From the NCBI GenBank assembly GCA_937871505.1, contig CALMPF010000035.1, forward strand, positions 1-64,000: a stretch of 64,000 nt of DNA. The letters are read 5' to 3'. This DNA is from an uncultured Planctomycetia bacterium. GTDB taxonomy: Bacteria > Planctomycetota > Phycisphaerae > Phycisphaerales > SM1A02. The translations under genes and the position numbers were made by a program. Of this stretch, positions 8,140 through 19,100 are shown one piece after another (the stretch's first letter is position 1; every line of letters begins with the position of its first letter). The notes under the pieces are model-generated. The model was given only the letters and a program-made list of their open reading frames with translations, made no database searches and was not told the DNA's origin.

Positions 8140-9789
8140 TCAGCGGATCACCACGAAGCGGACGAGTCCGCCGCTCGAGCGGACGCGCAGCCGGAGCGGG
8201 GACTCCGAGTCGCGCTCGTCGAGCGCCGCGGAGAGCCCTGCGAGATCCGCGATCTCCGCGCGTCCCACGGAGAGGATCACGTCGCCCGGCTGGAGGCCCG
8301 CCTGCGCCGCGGGCGAGTTGGGCGCGATCGCGGAGACCACGACGCCCGAGTCGTCGCCGATGGCGAAGCGCTGCCGCGCAGCGTCGTCGATCGGCGCCAC
8401 GCGCATTCCGAGTTCCTCGAGCGGATCAGGACGCGCAGGCTCCGCCTGCGGCCCGGAGTCCGCAGCGACGCGGTTCATCGAGGGACGCTGGCCGAGGACG
8501 GCATCGATCGTGCGCATCCGGCCATCGCGGAAGACGTCGAGCCGCGCGGATGCGCCGGGCGCCATCGAGCCGATCGCGTTGACGAGCTCGGCGGGCGACT
8601 CGATGGATCGGCCGTTGACCTTGGCGATGATGTCGCCTGCCCGGAGGCCGGCCTTCGCGCCAGGCTCGCCCTCGACCGCGTCGGCGACGAGCACGCCGCG
8701 ACCGTCGTAGTCGAAGCTCCGCGCCAGCGCCTCGTCGAGCGGCTGCGGGCGAACGCCGAGATACCCGCGCTCGACGCCGCCGCTGCGCAGTCCGTCGACG
8801 ACGGTGCGCACGGTGCTCGTGGGAATCGCGAAGCCGATGCCGTCGCTGCCCCCGGCGCCGCTGCGGATCGCGGTGTTGATGCCGACGACCTCGCCGCGCA
8901 GGTTCACCAGCGGGCCGCCCGAGTTCCCGGGGTTGATCGCGGCGTCGGTCTGGATGAAGTCCTCGAAGAGGGCGACGCCGACGTTGCCGCGCTGCGTCGC
9001 GCTGACGATTCCCGCGGTGACGGTCTGGCTGAGTCCGTATGGACTTCCGACCGCGACGACCCAGTCGCCCTGCTCGAGATCCTCGGAGCGACCGATCCTC
9101 GCGGCGATCAGGCTGCCCGATGCGGCAGCGTCGATCTTGATGACCGCGAGATCGGTCTCCGGATCGGTCCCGATCACGATCGCATCGAATCGGCGCCCGT
9201 CGTCGAGCGTCACCCTGAGCTCGGAGGCGCCGGCGATCACGTGGTTGTTGGTGACGATGTAGCCATCCTCGGCGACGATGACGCCGCTTCCCTGGCCGCG
9301 CATCTCGGGCATCGGCATCGGCAGCGGGCGCCCCTCGGGCGCGGCGCCTTCGCCGAAGAAGCGGCGGAAGAGCTCGTCGGGATCGGCGCCGGGTCCGGGT
9401 GCCGGCATCGGGATCATCCGCGGCGAGCGACCGGGGCCCCCCTGACTCGTGCGGCGCACGTCGGCACGGCGAATCGCCTCGATCGAGACCACCGACGGAC
9501 GGATCGTCTGCGTTGCGTTCCTGAAGGCGCTGGAGAGCGCGTTGGCGTGCTCGATCGCGGCGGCCGCGGCAGGATCGACCGGCGCCGCGGCGTGACGGCC
9601 GTCGCCCGCGACCGCCCAGCCGGTGACGAGCGACGACGTCGCGATGAGCGACGCGGCGCCCAGCGCGACCGCGGCCGCCACGGCGCTGCGGCGCAGCCCC
9701 TTCTGCCGGGCTGAGAGCCGCTGCGCGCAGCAGGACGCGGCGGGACCGGATCGACGTGCGTTGACGACCTGACGAAGCTCGATCGACAT
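8140..9789 (-). CDS. HtrA/Deg-family periplasmic serine protease with two PDZ domains
   Basis: This encodes 549 residues. A hydrophobic segment (about 36-61) gives a membrane anchor or signal sequence, and a Pro/Met-rich loop follows. The trypsin-like domain (about 95-330) carries the full triad: His183 (TNNHVI), Asp213 (TDLAVIK) and Ser290 (GNSGGPL). Two PDZ domains follow (about 345-430 and 460-545), the first around GYLGVRPQPL and GAKAGLRAGDIIAKVNG, the second around SPAAQAGLQPGDVILSVG. Members of this family degrade or refold misfolded envelope proteins. The length and the two PDZ domains match DegP/DegQ. The start is preceded by AAAGGGAAA on the minus strand. The gene ends about 260 bp before a strong terminator. 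The symbol is left blank because DegP, DegQ and MucD cannot be separated from sequence alone. Confidence 0.93.
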   Translation of the reverse strand: MSIELRQVVNARRSGPAASCCAQRLSARQKGLRRSAVAAAVALGAASLIATSSLVTGWAVAGDGRHAAAPVDPAAAAAIEHANALSSAFRNATQTIRPSVVSIEAIRRADVRRTSQGGPGRSPRMIPMPAPGPGADPDELFRRFFGEGAAPEGRPLPMPMPEMRGQGSGVIVAEDGYIVTNNHVIAGASELRVTLDDGRRFDAIVIGTDPETDLAVIKIDAAASGSLIAARIGRSEDLEQGDWVVAVGSPYGLSQTVTAGIVSATQRGNVGVALFEDFIQTDAAINPGNSGGPLVNLRGEVVGINTAIRSGAGGSDGIGFAIPTSTVRTVVDGLRSGGVERGYLGVRPQPLDEALARSFDYDGRGVLVADAVEGEPGAKAGLRAGDIIAKVNGRSIESPAELVNAIGSMAPGASARLDVFRDGRMRTIDAVLGQRPSMNRVAADSGPQAEPARPDPLEELGMRVAPIDDAARQRFAIGDDSGVVVSAIAPNSPAAQAGLQPGDVILSVGRAEIADLAGLSAALDERDSESPLRLRVRSSGGLVRFVVIR

Positions 9790-10259
9790 GGCTGGTTTCC
9801 CTTTGAGTTCCCTTTCGGGGGAGGGGGAGCGGATGACTTCCCATCACGGGACGCCGCCCGCCGCGACATCCGCGCGGCATGCGCTCCCGATCAGAGCAGG
9901 TCCGCGCTGACGGCAACCGCCTCCGCGGGCCGGCATCGAAACCTGCTCGTACGCGACGATCGGGCGCCCTGGCGCCGAACTCCGACGCTCGGAGCACGGC
10001 CTGCAACGCCCGGCTGCCGGACTGACCCGCTCTTCGGGATCCAATCGCCGGCGGACTCGGGCCTCGCCGCAGTGGCGGGGGCGGAAGCGTCAGGAGCTAC
10101 TACGAGCCATCGCGAAGCGGGTTCGTCGATCGGGTTCGATCCAGCCCCGCCGCGGACGTCGGCCCGCGCTCGCCTCGCGCAGGCGCCCGCCCCGCGCCTC
10201 CCCGCGCCACGCGAAGCCGCCGCTTCGCGCATCCCCCGGCCGCGCCCGGCGAACCTCGC
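9790..10259. other. Intergenic region, no gene seen
   Basis: This 470-bp spacer lies between two minus-strand genes. Frames on both strands are low-complexity Arg/Ala-rich. It probably contains the htrA promoter, but I could not pick out convincing -35/-10 elements. Confidence 0.35.
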
Positions 10260-10796
10260 CTACTCCGCGCGATCCGCGATGATCGCGCCGATCCGCTCGA
10301 GCAGCTCGATCTCCGCGGGCGTGAACCTCCGCTCGCGCCGGTTCGCGACGCCGAGCGTGCCGACGACCCTCTCCTGCCTGCGGATCGGCACGACGATGGC
10401 GCCTTCCATCCTCGTCGCCTTCGCTCCGGGGCGCACGTCCCCGCTGACGTCGGTCTGGATGTTGCATGCGTCGACCGGACGATTGCGCTCGGCACAGAGT
10501 CCCGCCATCCCCTTGCCGATCGGGACGACGCGGACGATCGCCTGGACCTCCACGGGGATGTTCACCGCCACCTGGAGATGGAGATCGCCATCTTCGCCGA
10601 GCAGGTGAATCGTGCCGCTGTCGGCATCGAGCGCCTCGACCGTCGCTGCGAGCACCGCGTTGAGGTCGCTCGCCGAGGCGATGCCGGCCAGCAGCGCGTC
10701 GCTCGAGCCCGGGTCGGTGCGGCCGGCGCGCTCCGGGTTGCGCCCGAGTTCGTCGTTGAGGTCGCCGGCTCCGTCGTTTCTGCGCGGTTCAGACAT
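10260..10796 (-). CDS. GAF domain protein
   Basis: This encodes 178 residues from the ATG at 10796; the frame is open further upstream, but that extension is low-complexity. After a polar N-terminus (1-40), a single GAF domain fills the rest: DLNAVLAATVEALDADSGTIHLL, then LHLQVAVNIP, IPIGKGMAG-type loop, MEGAIVVPIRRQERVVGTLGV and a closing FTPAEIELLERIGAIIADR helix. GAF domains bind small molecules or haem, or serve as redox or dimerisation modules. This one has no attached output domain, like free-standing GAF proteins of the fRMsr or phosphotransferase-associated kind, but the methionine-sulfoxide-reductase cysteines are not obvious. It is transcribed divergently from the CHAT/STAND genes and could sense a signal for them; that link is only positional. 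Confidence 0.8.
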   Translation of the reverse strand: MSEPRRNDGAGDLNDELGRNPERAGRTDPGSSDALLAGIASASDLNAVLAATVEALDADSGTIHLLGEDGDLHLQVAVNIPVEVQAIVRVVPIGKGMAGLCAERNRPVDACNIQTDVSGDVRPGAKATRMEGAIVVPIRRQERVVGTLGVANRRERRFTPAEIELLERIGAIIADRAE

Positions 10797-11053
10797 GAGC
10801 GTGATGGTACAGACGCCGCCAGCGACCCGACACCGATCGCTCCGGTCGAGCTCGAGTCGTCTCTGAGGCGTCGGTGCGGGCGCTGCGAATGGGCCGGCCC
10901 GAGAGCGCTCCGCCCGGAGTTCACGCGATCGCCGCGACCGCTCCGAGGCGTTCAGCCGCAAGGACCGAAGTCGCGGCGCCGTGCCGGACTGGACGAACGC
11001 GCCTCGGGCCGCGAACATGCCCGCTGCGGCTCCACGGCGCCGCGACGCTTCGG

Positions 11054-13135
11054 ATGGACACCGTCGTCGCACAGCTTCACGCGCCGGACCCCGGCCGGGG
11101 CATCCTTCCGGTCAAGCTCATCGACTGGAACGACCCGGCAGCGCCGCCCGCCGCGCCCTTCGCGGAGGCCGAGGTGCCCTGGCCTCCCGCGCCGCTTGCG
11201 CCGGCCGGCGGCGCGACGGCGCTCGGGCTGAGCGATGTGCCCGCGCCGCTGCGGGGAGATGAGGACGAACGGGGCCTGCGGAGCATCGGCAACTTCCTCC
11301 GAGGAGCGCTCGAGCACGGCCCGATCGCGCAGCGCCTCAGGGACGCAACGACCGACCCGAGAGGCCCCGGCGCAGCGCAGCAGCCGCCGACGCGGCTTCT
11401 CGTCGACTGCGGATCCGCGGCGCTCCGCGACCTTCCATGGGAGACGCTCGCACGCGACCACGGCTTCGTCGCCGCAAGCCGCAGGCGCATCCTCTCGAGG
11501 ATCGTGCTGCCTCGAGGCGCGGTCCCGGCTGCGCCGATCCACGGGCCGCTGCGGGTGCTTCTCGCCGTCGGCAGCGCCGAGAGCGATGCCTCAGCGAACA
11601 ACGCCGAAGCGATCGAGAAGCTCGAGGAGGCCTTGGTCGCGGGCGTCGGACCGTGCGTCGACGTGCACCTGCTCCGGGGGATCGACAAGGCGACGCTCGT
11701 CAGGGAGATCCGCGCCTTCGAGCCGCACGTCTTTCACTTCTACGGCCACGGCGAACCGGCCGGTGGCGGCCACGATGCCGCGCTCCTGCTCGAAAGCGAC
11801 GGCGGGCCGGGCGGCGGACCCGAGCCGTGGAGCGCCACCGACATCCGCGATGCCTTCCGCGACTGGGTCCCTCACCTGGCCGTGATCGCGGCGTGCCACT
11901 CCGCGTCGACGGCGGGAACCGGCGGTGGCTGGAGCGTCATCGAGCCATTTCTCGATCTCGGCGTCCACGCCGTCCTGGGGATGAACGGCGCGGTCGACGC
12001 GGCGACGACGCGCGAGCTCGTCCGGCGGTTCTACACCCACCTCATCCCGCGCTCCGCCGACGTGGGAGGCGCTGCGCTGCCCCTGGCTCCGATCGACGCT
12101 GCGCTGGCGGCGGCGCGCAGCGACCTCATGGGGACGATCGACTCGAGAGCGCGCGTTCACGTGCTGATGCCGACGCTCACGTTCCAGTGCCATCCCGATG
12201 CCGCGCTGCGGCGCGATGGCGGCGCGGACCGGCACGCTGCGATCGTCGGGTGCAGGAACGTTCACCATCGCCGCGAGTTCGCGGGCCGCTGGGAGGAGCG
12301 CCGCAAGGCGGTGTGCCATCTCACGTCGCTCCTTCGGACGTCCGGCGACGGCGCTTCGGCCGCCGGCGCGCTCCGCCCCGGAACGCCCAGCGTGATCCTC
12401 CTGAGGGGGGCGGACAAGACCGGCAAGACGGAGCTCGTCAAGGTGCTGCTCCAGCTCACCCTTGCGTCGGGGATATCGACCGCGTACGTCTCGATGCGCG
12501 AGGACCGATCGATCGGGTGGAAGGGCGTGCTCGCCAGGCTCCGCGCCGCGCTCGCGGAGGCGCCGCTCCTGGACCGCGCGCGGATCGCCGAGAGTTTCAG
12601 GGCGTTCGACCTTCGCCTGGCTGCCTTCGACGCCGCGAACGCCGCGGGGTCCGCCGCGCCGCTGACGCTCGGACCGACGCATGGTCACATCGAGGATGGG
12701 CGGGGCGAGCTCTTCGAACTCTTCATGGCGGCGGTGCGGGCGCTCGCCGAGTCGACGCCGCTCGTGCTCGTGCTCGATCAGCTCGCCGGCCTCCTCGATG
12801 ATGAGTGGCGGGCGGAGATCATGCCCCGGCTCGTCGGCCCGGCGGCGGCCTCCGCGGCGCTGGGCCGCTGCCGACTCGTGATCGTCGCCGACGAGCGCGA
12901 GGTCGCTCCGCTCGATCTGGCCACCGTCGTCGGAAGCGTCGAGACGATCAAGGTCGATCTGTTCGATCCGCGTCACTCCGAACGCATCGTGCGCGAGTGG
13001 CTTCTCCGGGGGTGGGGTTCGAGCCATGCCCGCGAGCACGGCGACCTGCATCAGAAGATCAGGCGCGCGTGGAAGCCGGAGACGTTCAATCTGCTTCGAC
13101 AGATCATCGAGCTCTCGGAGGAGCCCGGCTCATGA
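11054..13135 (+). CDS. CHAT protease fused to STAND-type NTPase
   Basis: This encodes 693 residues from ATG 11054. The first 380 residues form a CHAT (caspase-HetF-associated) domain with the entry motif LRDLPWETLA (125-134), the catalytic His232 in HFYGHGE and the catalytic Cys281 in AVIAACHSAS. The second half is a P-loop ATPase: Walker A GADKTGKT (452-459), a Walker B-like TPLVLVLDQL, and a downstream LVIVADEREV strand. CHAT proteins are caspase-like peptidases, and STAND ATPases are switches that oligomerise on sensing a trigger. The fusion suggests a protease whose activity is gated by ATP-dependent assembly. Its stop overlaps the next start (ATGA), so the two are translationally coupled. 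Function in defence or programmed death is inference from the family. Confidence 0.85.
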   Translation: MDTVVAQLHAPDPGRGILPVKLIDWNDPAAPPAAPFAEAEVPWPPAPLAPAGGATALGLSDVPAPLRGDEDERGLRSIGNFLRGALEHGPIAQRLRDATTDPRGPGAAQQPPTRLLVDCGSAALRDLPWETLARDHGFVAASRRRILSRIVLPRGAVPAAPIHGPLRVLLAVGSAESDASANNAEAIEKLEEALVAGVGPCVDVHLLRGIDKATLVREIRAFEPHVFHFYGHGEPAGGGHDAALLLESDGGPGGGPEPWSATDIRDAFRDWVPHLAVIAACHSASTAGTGGGWSVIEPFLDLGVHAVLGMNGAVDAATTRELVRRFYTHLIPRSADVGGAALPLAPIDAALAAARSDLMGTIDSRARVHVLMPTLTFQCHPDAALRRDGGADRHAAIVGCRNVHHRREFAGRWEERRKAVCHLTSLLRTSGDGASAAGALRPGTPSVILLRGADKTGKTELVKVLLQLTLASGISTAYVSMREDRSIGWKGVLARLRAALAEAPLLDRARIAESFRAFDLRLAAFDAANAAGSAAPLTLGPTHGHIEDGRGELFELFMAAVRALAESTPLVLVLDQLAGLLDDEWRAEIMPRLVGPAAASAALGRCRLVIVADEREVAPLDLATVVGSVETIKVDLFDPRHSERIVREWLLRGWGSSHAREHGDLHQKIRRAWKPETFNLLRQIIELSEEPGS

Positions 13136-16100
13136 AGGCCGCACGGCGCGCAGAGCTTCTCGCCGCGCTGGAGAGTGCGCTCGAGTCGGAGTCGGGACTC
13201 GACGCGTTCCTTTCCGGGATCCGCGCGCCGGCCACGGCGGCGCTGCTCGAGCAGCTCGCCGCCACCGCGATCTTCGACCGCGGGCTCGCGGAACTGATCC
13301 ACGCGCTCCCGGAGCTCGCCGGCCGCCATGCGGCCGAACCGTCGCTGGGGGCCCTCGGGCGATGGCTGGACCGTCCTGGGCTCCGCGCCTCGATCGGCGC
13401 GATCGCCGATGCGCTTGAGCAGGACCCCGCGGAGGCGATCGCCGGCCGGAGCCCCGTCGCCCGCCTCTGGGAGGACGCGCGGGCCATGGCGACTCGCCGC
13501 ACCGACGCCGTCGCGCCGCTCTTCGGCGACGGTGACATCGAGCCGATGGACGCGCCGCCCGGGTGGTTCCGGGTGCGCGCCGCCGCTCGCGACCGCCATC
13601 GCGGATGGAGCCGCCCGCGCGACGAGCGGATCGCCCTCGCGACGATCTTCGCCCTCTACGCGGCGGAGTGCGCTGCGGGAGATCGCAGAGACCGCGACGG
13701 GCATCGCAATCGGCTGCTTCATCATCTCTTCGCCATCGCCCCGGAGGCGGCGGTCGCTCGGTGGCGCCGCGCGCTCGACGAGGCCGACGGCGCCTTCGAC
13801 CTGCCGCGCTGCGCCGACCTGATCGCCGCCCTCGAGGCGAGCAGCGGACTCGGCGAGGACGAGGCGGCGGGCGCGCAGTCGCTGCCGTCGCAGACGAAGG
13901 CACGCCTGCTCGCCCGAGCGCGCGCCAGGCTCGAGGCGCGCCTCGTCACCTCGGACGCGTGGTATCGCTCGATGCGCTACTTCGAACGTCCGGCGCTTCA
14001 CGCCGCCATCGAGGCGCTGCTGGGTGATCGCGGCGGCGGCGCCGGCCGGAACGAGCTCGCGCAGCCTCCTCCGGTCATGCAGCGTGCGCGCGGAGCGCAG
14101 GGAAACCGGAGCCGGAGCGAGCGAAGCCGGGGCGAGGAGGACCGAGCCGCCGCGAACGTCGGAAGCGACGGCGTCGGACCGGCGCGCTGGATCCTGCACC
14201 TGCACGCCCCGGGCGGAGCGGGCAAGACGATGCTCCTTCGCTGGCTGGCGGCGCGGCGCTGCGCTCCCTCGGACATTCCCGTGGCGACCATCGACTTCGA
14301 CTCCTACGCCATCCGCCCGGATCTGTGGGAGCTGCTCCTTCGCGTCGCGGAGGCGATCGATCGCCAGCTCCCCGGGCGGCCGCTCGATCGCTTTCTCCGC
14401 GGCTTCGGCGACCCGCTTCGCCGCCTCGCCCAGCCGGTCGCCGCCGCGGTCGACACATCGCGCCGGGCCGGTCTCGGCGCCCGGGAGCGCCTCCAGCGAG
14501 AGCGCGAGACCGAGGCGGGCCGTCGAGAGCGCGCGGCCCTCGACGCACACGTGCCGGATGCGCTCGCGGAGCGCCTGCGCGAGGCCCTCGCGCGACCGAG
14601 CGCCGGGGCGACCGGAAGCGATGCCCGAGGCGACGCTGCGGCCGATGCCTTCGGCCGGTCAGCGCCCGACGCGCCGTCGAACGTCGTGATCGTCGTCGAC
14701 ACGATGGAGCAGGCGACCCACGCCCAGCGCACCGATCTGCCTTCCCTGATCGACGCGCTGCGGCGCCTGCACGACGCGGTGCCGCAGCTTCGCGTGCTGC
14801 TCGCCGGTCGCTACGACCTGCTCGCCCGTCGCGATGTCATTCCCGGCGACGCCGAGGTCCTCGCCGAGCTGCTCGAGCGCGAGGGGAGCGTGGTCCGCGT
14901 CGAGCCCTTCTCTGACGATGAGGCCCGCGCGTACCTGCTGGGACGCGGGCTGGGAGATCGCCGCAGTAGCGGCACGGAAGGTGCCGAGGTCGGTTCGGAG
15001 ATTCTCGACGCGATCGTCGAGAAGTGCAGAGGCAACCCGCTCAAGCTGGCGCTCTTTGCAGACATCGCGCAGTCGGCGCCGCTGACGCCGGCGGAGATCC
15101 GCGGACGCGCGGACATCGACCTGATCTACCTCGTCGAGCGCGTGCTCTCCAGGCTCGATCTCGTCGAGCTGCGCTGGATCATCCGCTACGGGGCGATCCC
15201 CCAGCGGCTCACCCGCGAGTACTTCTCGGAGGTCCTGCTCCCGACGCTCTCGGAGGCGGTCGCCGGAAGCGTCGAGTGGGACGATCCCGAGGTCGACCTC
15301 GAAGCGCTCCCCCCGTCGATGCGGCGCCGCGATCTCTTCGCGCGGACGGGACTGACGATCGCAGCGGCGGATGTCGACAGGCTCTGGGGCGAGCTCGGGC
15401 GCTTCGCCGCCGGGAGCTCGTGGGTCATGCCGGTCGCGGGCGATCCGAACGCGCTGGAGTTCCACTCGAGCGTGCTCGATCCGATGCGCAGGCTCCTGCG
15501 AAGCCACCGCGTCTTCGGGCTGCTGCATCGGCGCGCCGCGGCGCTCGCCGAACGCCGCGGCGAGGAGCTCCCCGATCGCCGCGCGGAGCTCCGCGCGGCC
15601 GCGCTGAAGCACCTCGTCGAGAGCGGTTCCGAGGGCGCCGAGGCGGCGATCCAGCGGTGGCGGCGGTGGCGCGACGAGGCGTTGGGGTCGGGCGACACGG
15701 AAGCGCGACTGGTGCTGGCGGGCGCGCTCGCCAGTCCACCGATGGAGGGCGCTGTCCCGCTTCCGACGGCGATGCTCGCCGAGGTCCGGCTCGATGAGGC
15801 CGAGGCGGCGGCGGCCCTGATCGCGGAGAGCGGCCCGACGGAGCGGCTGATCCGCTCCCTGCGAGATGCCGCCGGAGCGCTGGACGCACTCGGGGAGATG
15901 GATCCCGCCGCGCTCCGGACCGGCTCCATGGAACCCGCAGCGTGGACGCCGCGTCTTGCCTTCGTCCGCGGCGAGGCGGCGCGGCTTGTCGAGCGCGACG
16001 ACGACGCGCTGACGCACTACCACCTCGCCCTCGAGGGAACGAGCGACGCCGAGCGCCGCGCCGAGATCATCGCCCGCATCGATGCGATCGAGCGACGCCT

Positions 16101-19100
16101 CGCCGGACGGGATCATTCCCGGAAGCAGGAGCAGGCCGAAGTCGGCGCCGACGCGCTGGCGCGCTCGACGGAGCGGTTGATCGCGGCCCATGAGGCCGTC
16201 GTCGAGGCGCTCCTCCTTCGCGGCGAGATCGAACGGCGCGCGGATGGCCGGGTGATTGCCGGTCCCGATGCCGAGGCGCTCTGGCAGGGACTCGATCGGC
16301 TGGCGCCGAGGCTCCACTGGCTGGGCCGCTCGGGCGAGTTCGTGAACCGCCTTCTTCCGCAGATGCGCTTCGGGAAGCTGCAACGGGACGCGATCGCACC
16401 GCGCCTCACAACGCGTCTCGCTCTCGCCCTCGCGGGCCTGCACGCAACCGCCGCAGCCGCACTCCAGACCTCACGGCGCGTCGAGGCCCCGCTTCGCGCC
16501 TCCGATCAGCGCTCGAAGCTCAAGAGCGCCGCTCCTGCCGACGAGGCGATCCTCGGATTCGCCGCATCGATCGCATCGGCCGTCGATGCAGGAGACGTTC
16601 GCAGCGCGCTGGAGCACCTCGCGACGCTCGAGGCGGTCGAGGGGGCGTACGTCGAGCGCGCCTCTTCTCGGCGCAGCGCGAACGCGGAGCTGCTCTTCGA
16701 GCGCGGACGAGCGCTCAGCGCGCTCCTCTCCGAGCCCGAGGCTGCGGCGATGCTCGAGAGCGCGGCCACCGCAGCGAAGTCGGCGGGGTCGCCGCTGCTG
16801 GAGAGCCAGGCCACCGTCGCGCTCGCGGCGCACGAGCTCACCGTGCACGGCTCGATCCGCGCCGCGGCCGCCTGCGTCGATCGCGCGCTGCGTGCGTTGC
16901 CCTCGCCCGCGAGCCCGGCGCCGGACGACGACGCAGCGGGACGGTGGATCGTCTGGGTGGACGGCCTCCGACTCGACGCCCTCGCGCAGATCCGACAGGG
17001 CGACGGGGCGCGCAGCCTCCACTCGCTGGACGGTCCTCTTCAGCTCCTGCACCTGAATCGCGGCCCCGCACAGGGCGCGGCCAGGCTCGCGCTGGTCGCG
17101 ACCATGGCCGCGCAGGCGATCGCCGAGGAGCAGGTCGCCGCGGAGCGGGAAGAGACGAGGAAGGGTCGGCACGCCGTGCGCTCCGGCGGCGATTCACCTC
17201 AGGAGAGCGCTGAGTCGCCGCCGGCGTCGCGGGATCCCGGCGTGCCGAGCCTCCTCAGCGCCGGCGGCCTGCGGGGGCTCTCGGCGTGGTTCGGCTCCGT
17301 CGAGTGGCTCTTCTCGCGGATGCTCGACGAGCTCCGGAGGATCGACGCTCCGACCGCGCGAGCGGCGGCGCTCGACTGGCTCGCGATGCTCGGGCCGATC
17401 GAGGTCCCCGAGGAGGTCGGTGCGGACTTCGCGGCGCTCCTGCCGCTCGACGGACCGGATCGCATCCGGCTTCCCGAAGGCGAGTGCGCCCCGCTCGACC
17501 GCGTCAGCTACGACCTCGTCGCAGCGGAGGCGATGCGCGTCGTCGGCCGACCGCATCCGGCCGCAATGCTGCTTGGCCGAGCGTGGGAGGGAGCGGCCGA
17601 ACACCCGCTGGCGATGGCGCGGGTCCTCGAGTCGGCGACGAACCTGCTCCTCGACCAACGGTCGCGCGACCGGTGGGCGGGGTCGAACGCACCAGCGCTC
17701 GGGGCTTCGGCGCGCCGGGTCGACTCCGCCCCTGAGCTTGCTGCGCTTCCGACGATCGGGGCCGTCGAAGAGCGACTGGAGATCCACCTGCGCCGATTGC
17801 AGCCGCTCCCGGGCACCCTTGGGTTGATCGGCCGGATGCAGATCGCAGTCGGCGAGTATGCGGCCGCATCCGGGCGCGTCGGGACCGCGTCGCAGATGCT
17901 CGATCGCCTGGCGTTCGAATCCGGCGACGGCGATGGTCGGCGCGTGCGCGCGCCGGCGCTCGAGCGCAGGCGGCTCCTGCTCGAAGCGGAGATTGCAGGT
18001 GACGCGGAGCCGGCGCTGCGCGTCGCCACCATGGCGGCTCACGATGGCGATGAGCTCCTGCGCCGCCGGATCGAACGCGTCGTTGCGGCGCGCCGGAGCG
18101 ACGCGGTTCCGGATGAGCTCCCCCCGTCACCGCGCCGCGGCCGCAGCGGCGCTTCGAGGTCATCGACCCGGATGGCCTCCGGCCGGCAGGCACCTCCCTC
18201 CGCTGCGGCAAAGGAGCCCGAGGCCAGAGGGCCGGGCCGCGCCGCGTCGGCGGTCGCGCGGCTTCGATCGGCGCTCGACCTCGACGCTCCGGTGCAGATC
18301 GTCGCTCGGATCGGACTGCGGCCGCTCGCAGCGCGCACCGTCGGGCGGACGCTGAAGACCAGCCGCGCGGAGCCCCCCGGAACGCCACCGGAGACGGACG
18401 GCCTCGCAGTCGTCGCCAGCTTCGAGGGCGAGACCTTCGCGTCATGGATGTCGCTGGCGGAGCGCCCTGCATGGCTCTCCCCGAGGTGGCGCGAGCAGCG
18501 GAGCGTCATCGACCGCGATGTCGCCAAGCGCCTGCTTGGCGAGGGCGAGAGCTTCCGTGCCGCCCTCGCAGCCGCGCTCCTTCCGTCGAGGTTCAACCCC
18601 GCGCTCTCGCGGAGGAGCTCCCGCCCGCGCATCGGCCTGCGCCTCGAGCTCGACGACGCCGTCCTCTTCCCCCTGCCGTGGGAGTGGGCGCTGGCGCCGA
18701 GGATCGCGCCGCGGACCCTCTCGACAGGTGCGACCTCGGAGACCGGGGCCCTCGCGCTGGGGAGCTACCGCGGAATCGAGCGCGTCGCAGCGGACCGCGA
18801 GAGCGTCGCGTGGCTCCAGAGCGCACTCAACCTCCTCGGCGAGAAGCTGATGGTCGACGGCGTGGTCGGCCCGAGCACGCTCCGGGCGATCGAGTCGATG
18901 GTCGAGCGCCGCGAGGCCGCACGGGGCGGATCGGCGTCTGCGAGCGCGAGCGATGCCGACCGAACCTCGGCATCGCGCAGCGCTCGTGGCAGTCGTCGCC
19001 GCGACGAGCGCCATGAGTCGCCGGGGGCGCCGGCGGAGCCGGAGGCGGATCCGACGACCGACGTCGCCAAGGCGCTCCTGGATCGGCTGCGCGAACGGCT

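Noticed and set aside
10128-10142. tRNA-like GGGTTCGATCC sequence
   Set aside because: The flanking bases cannot pair as a T-stem, and no acceptor or anticodon arm can be drawn.
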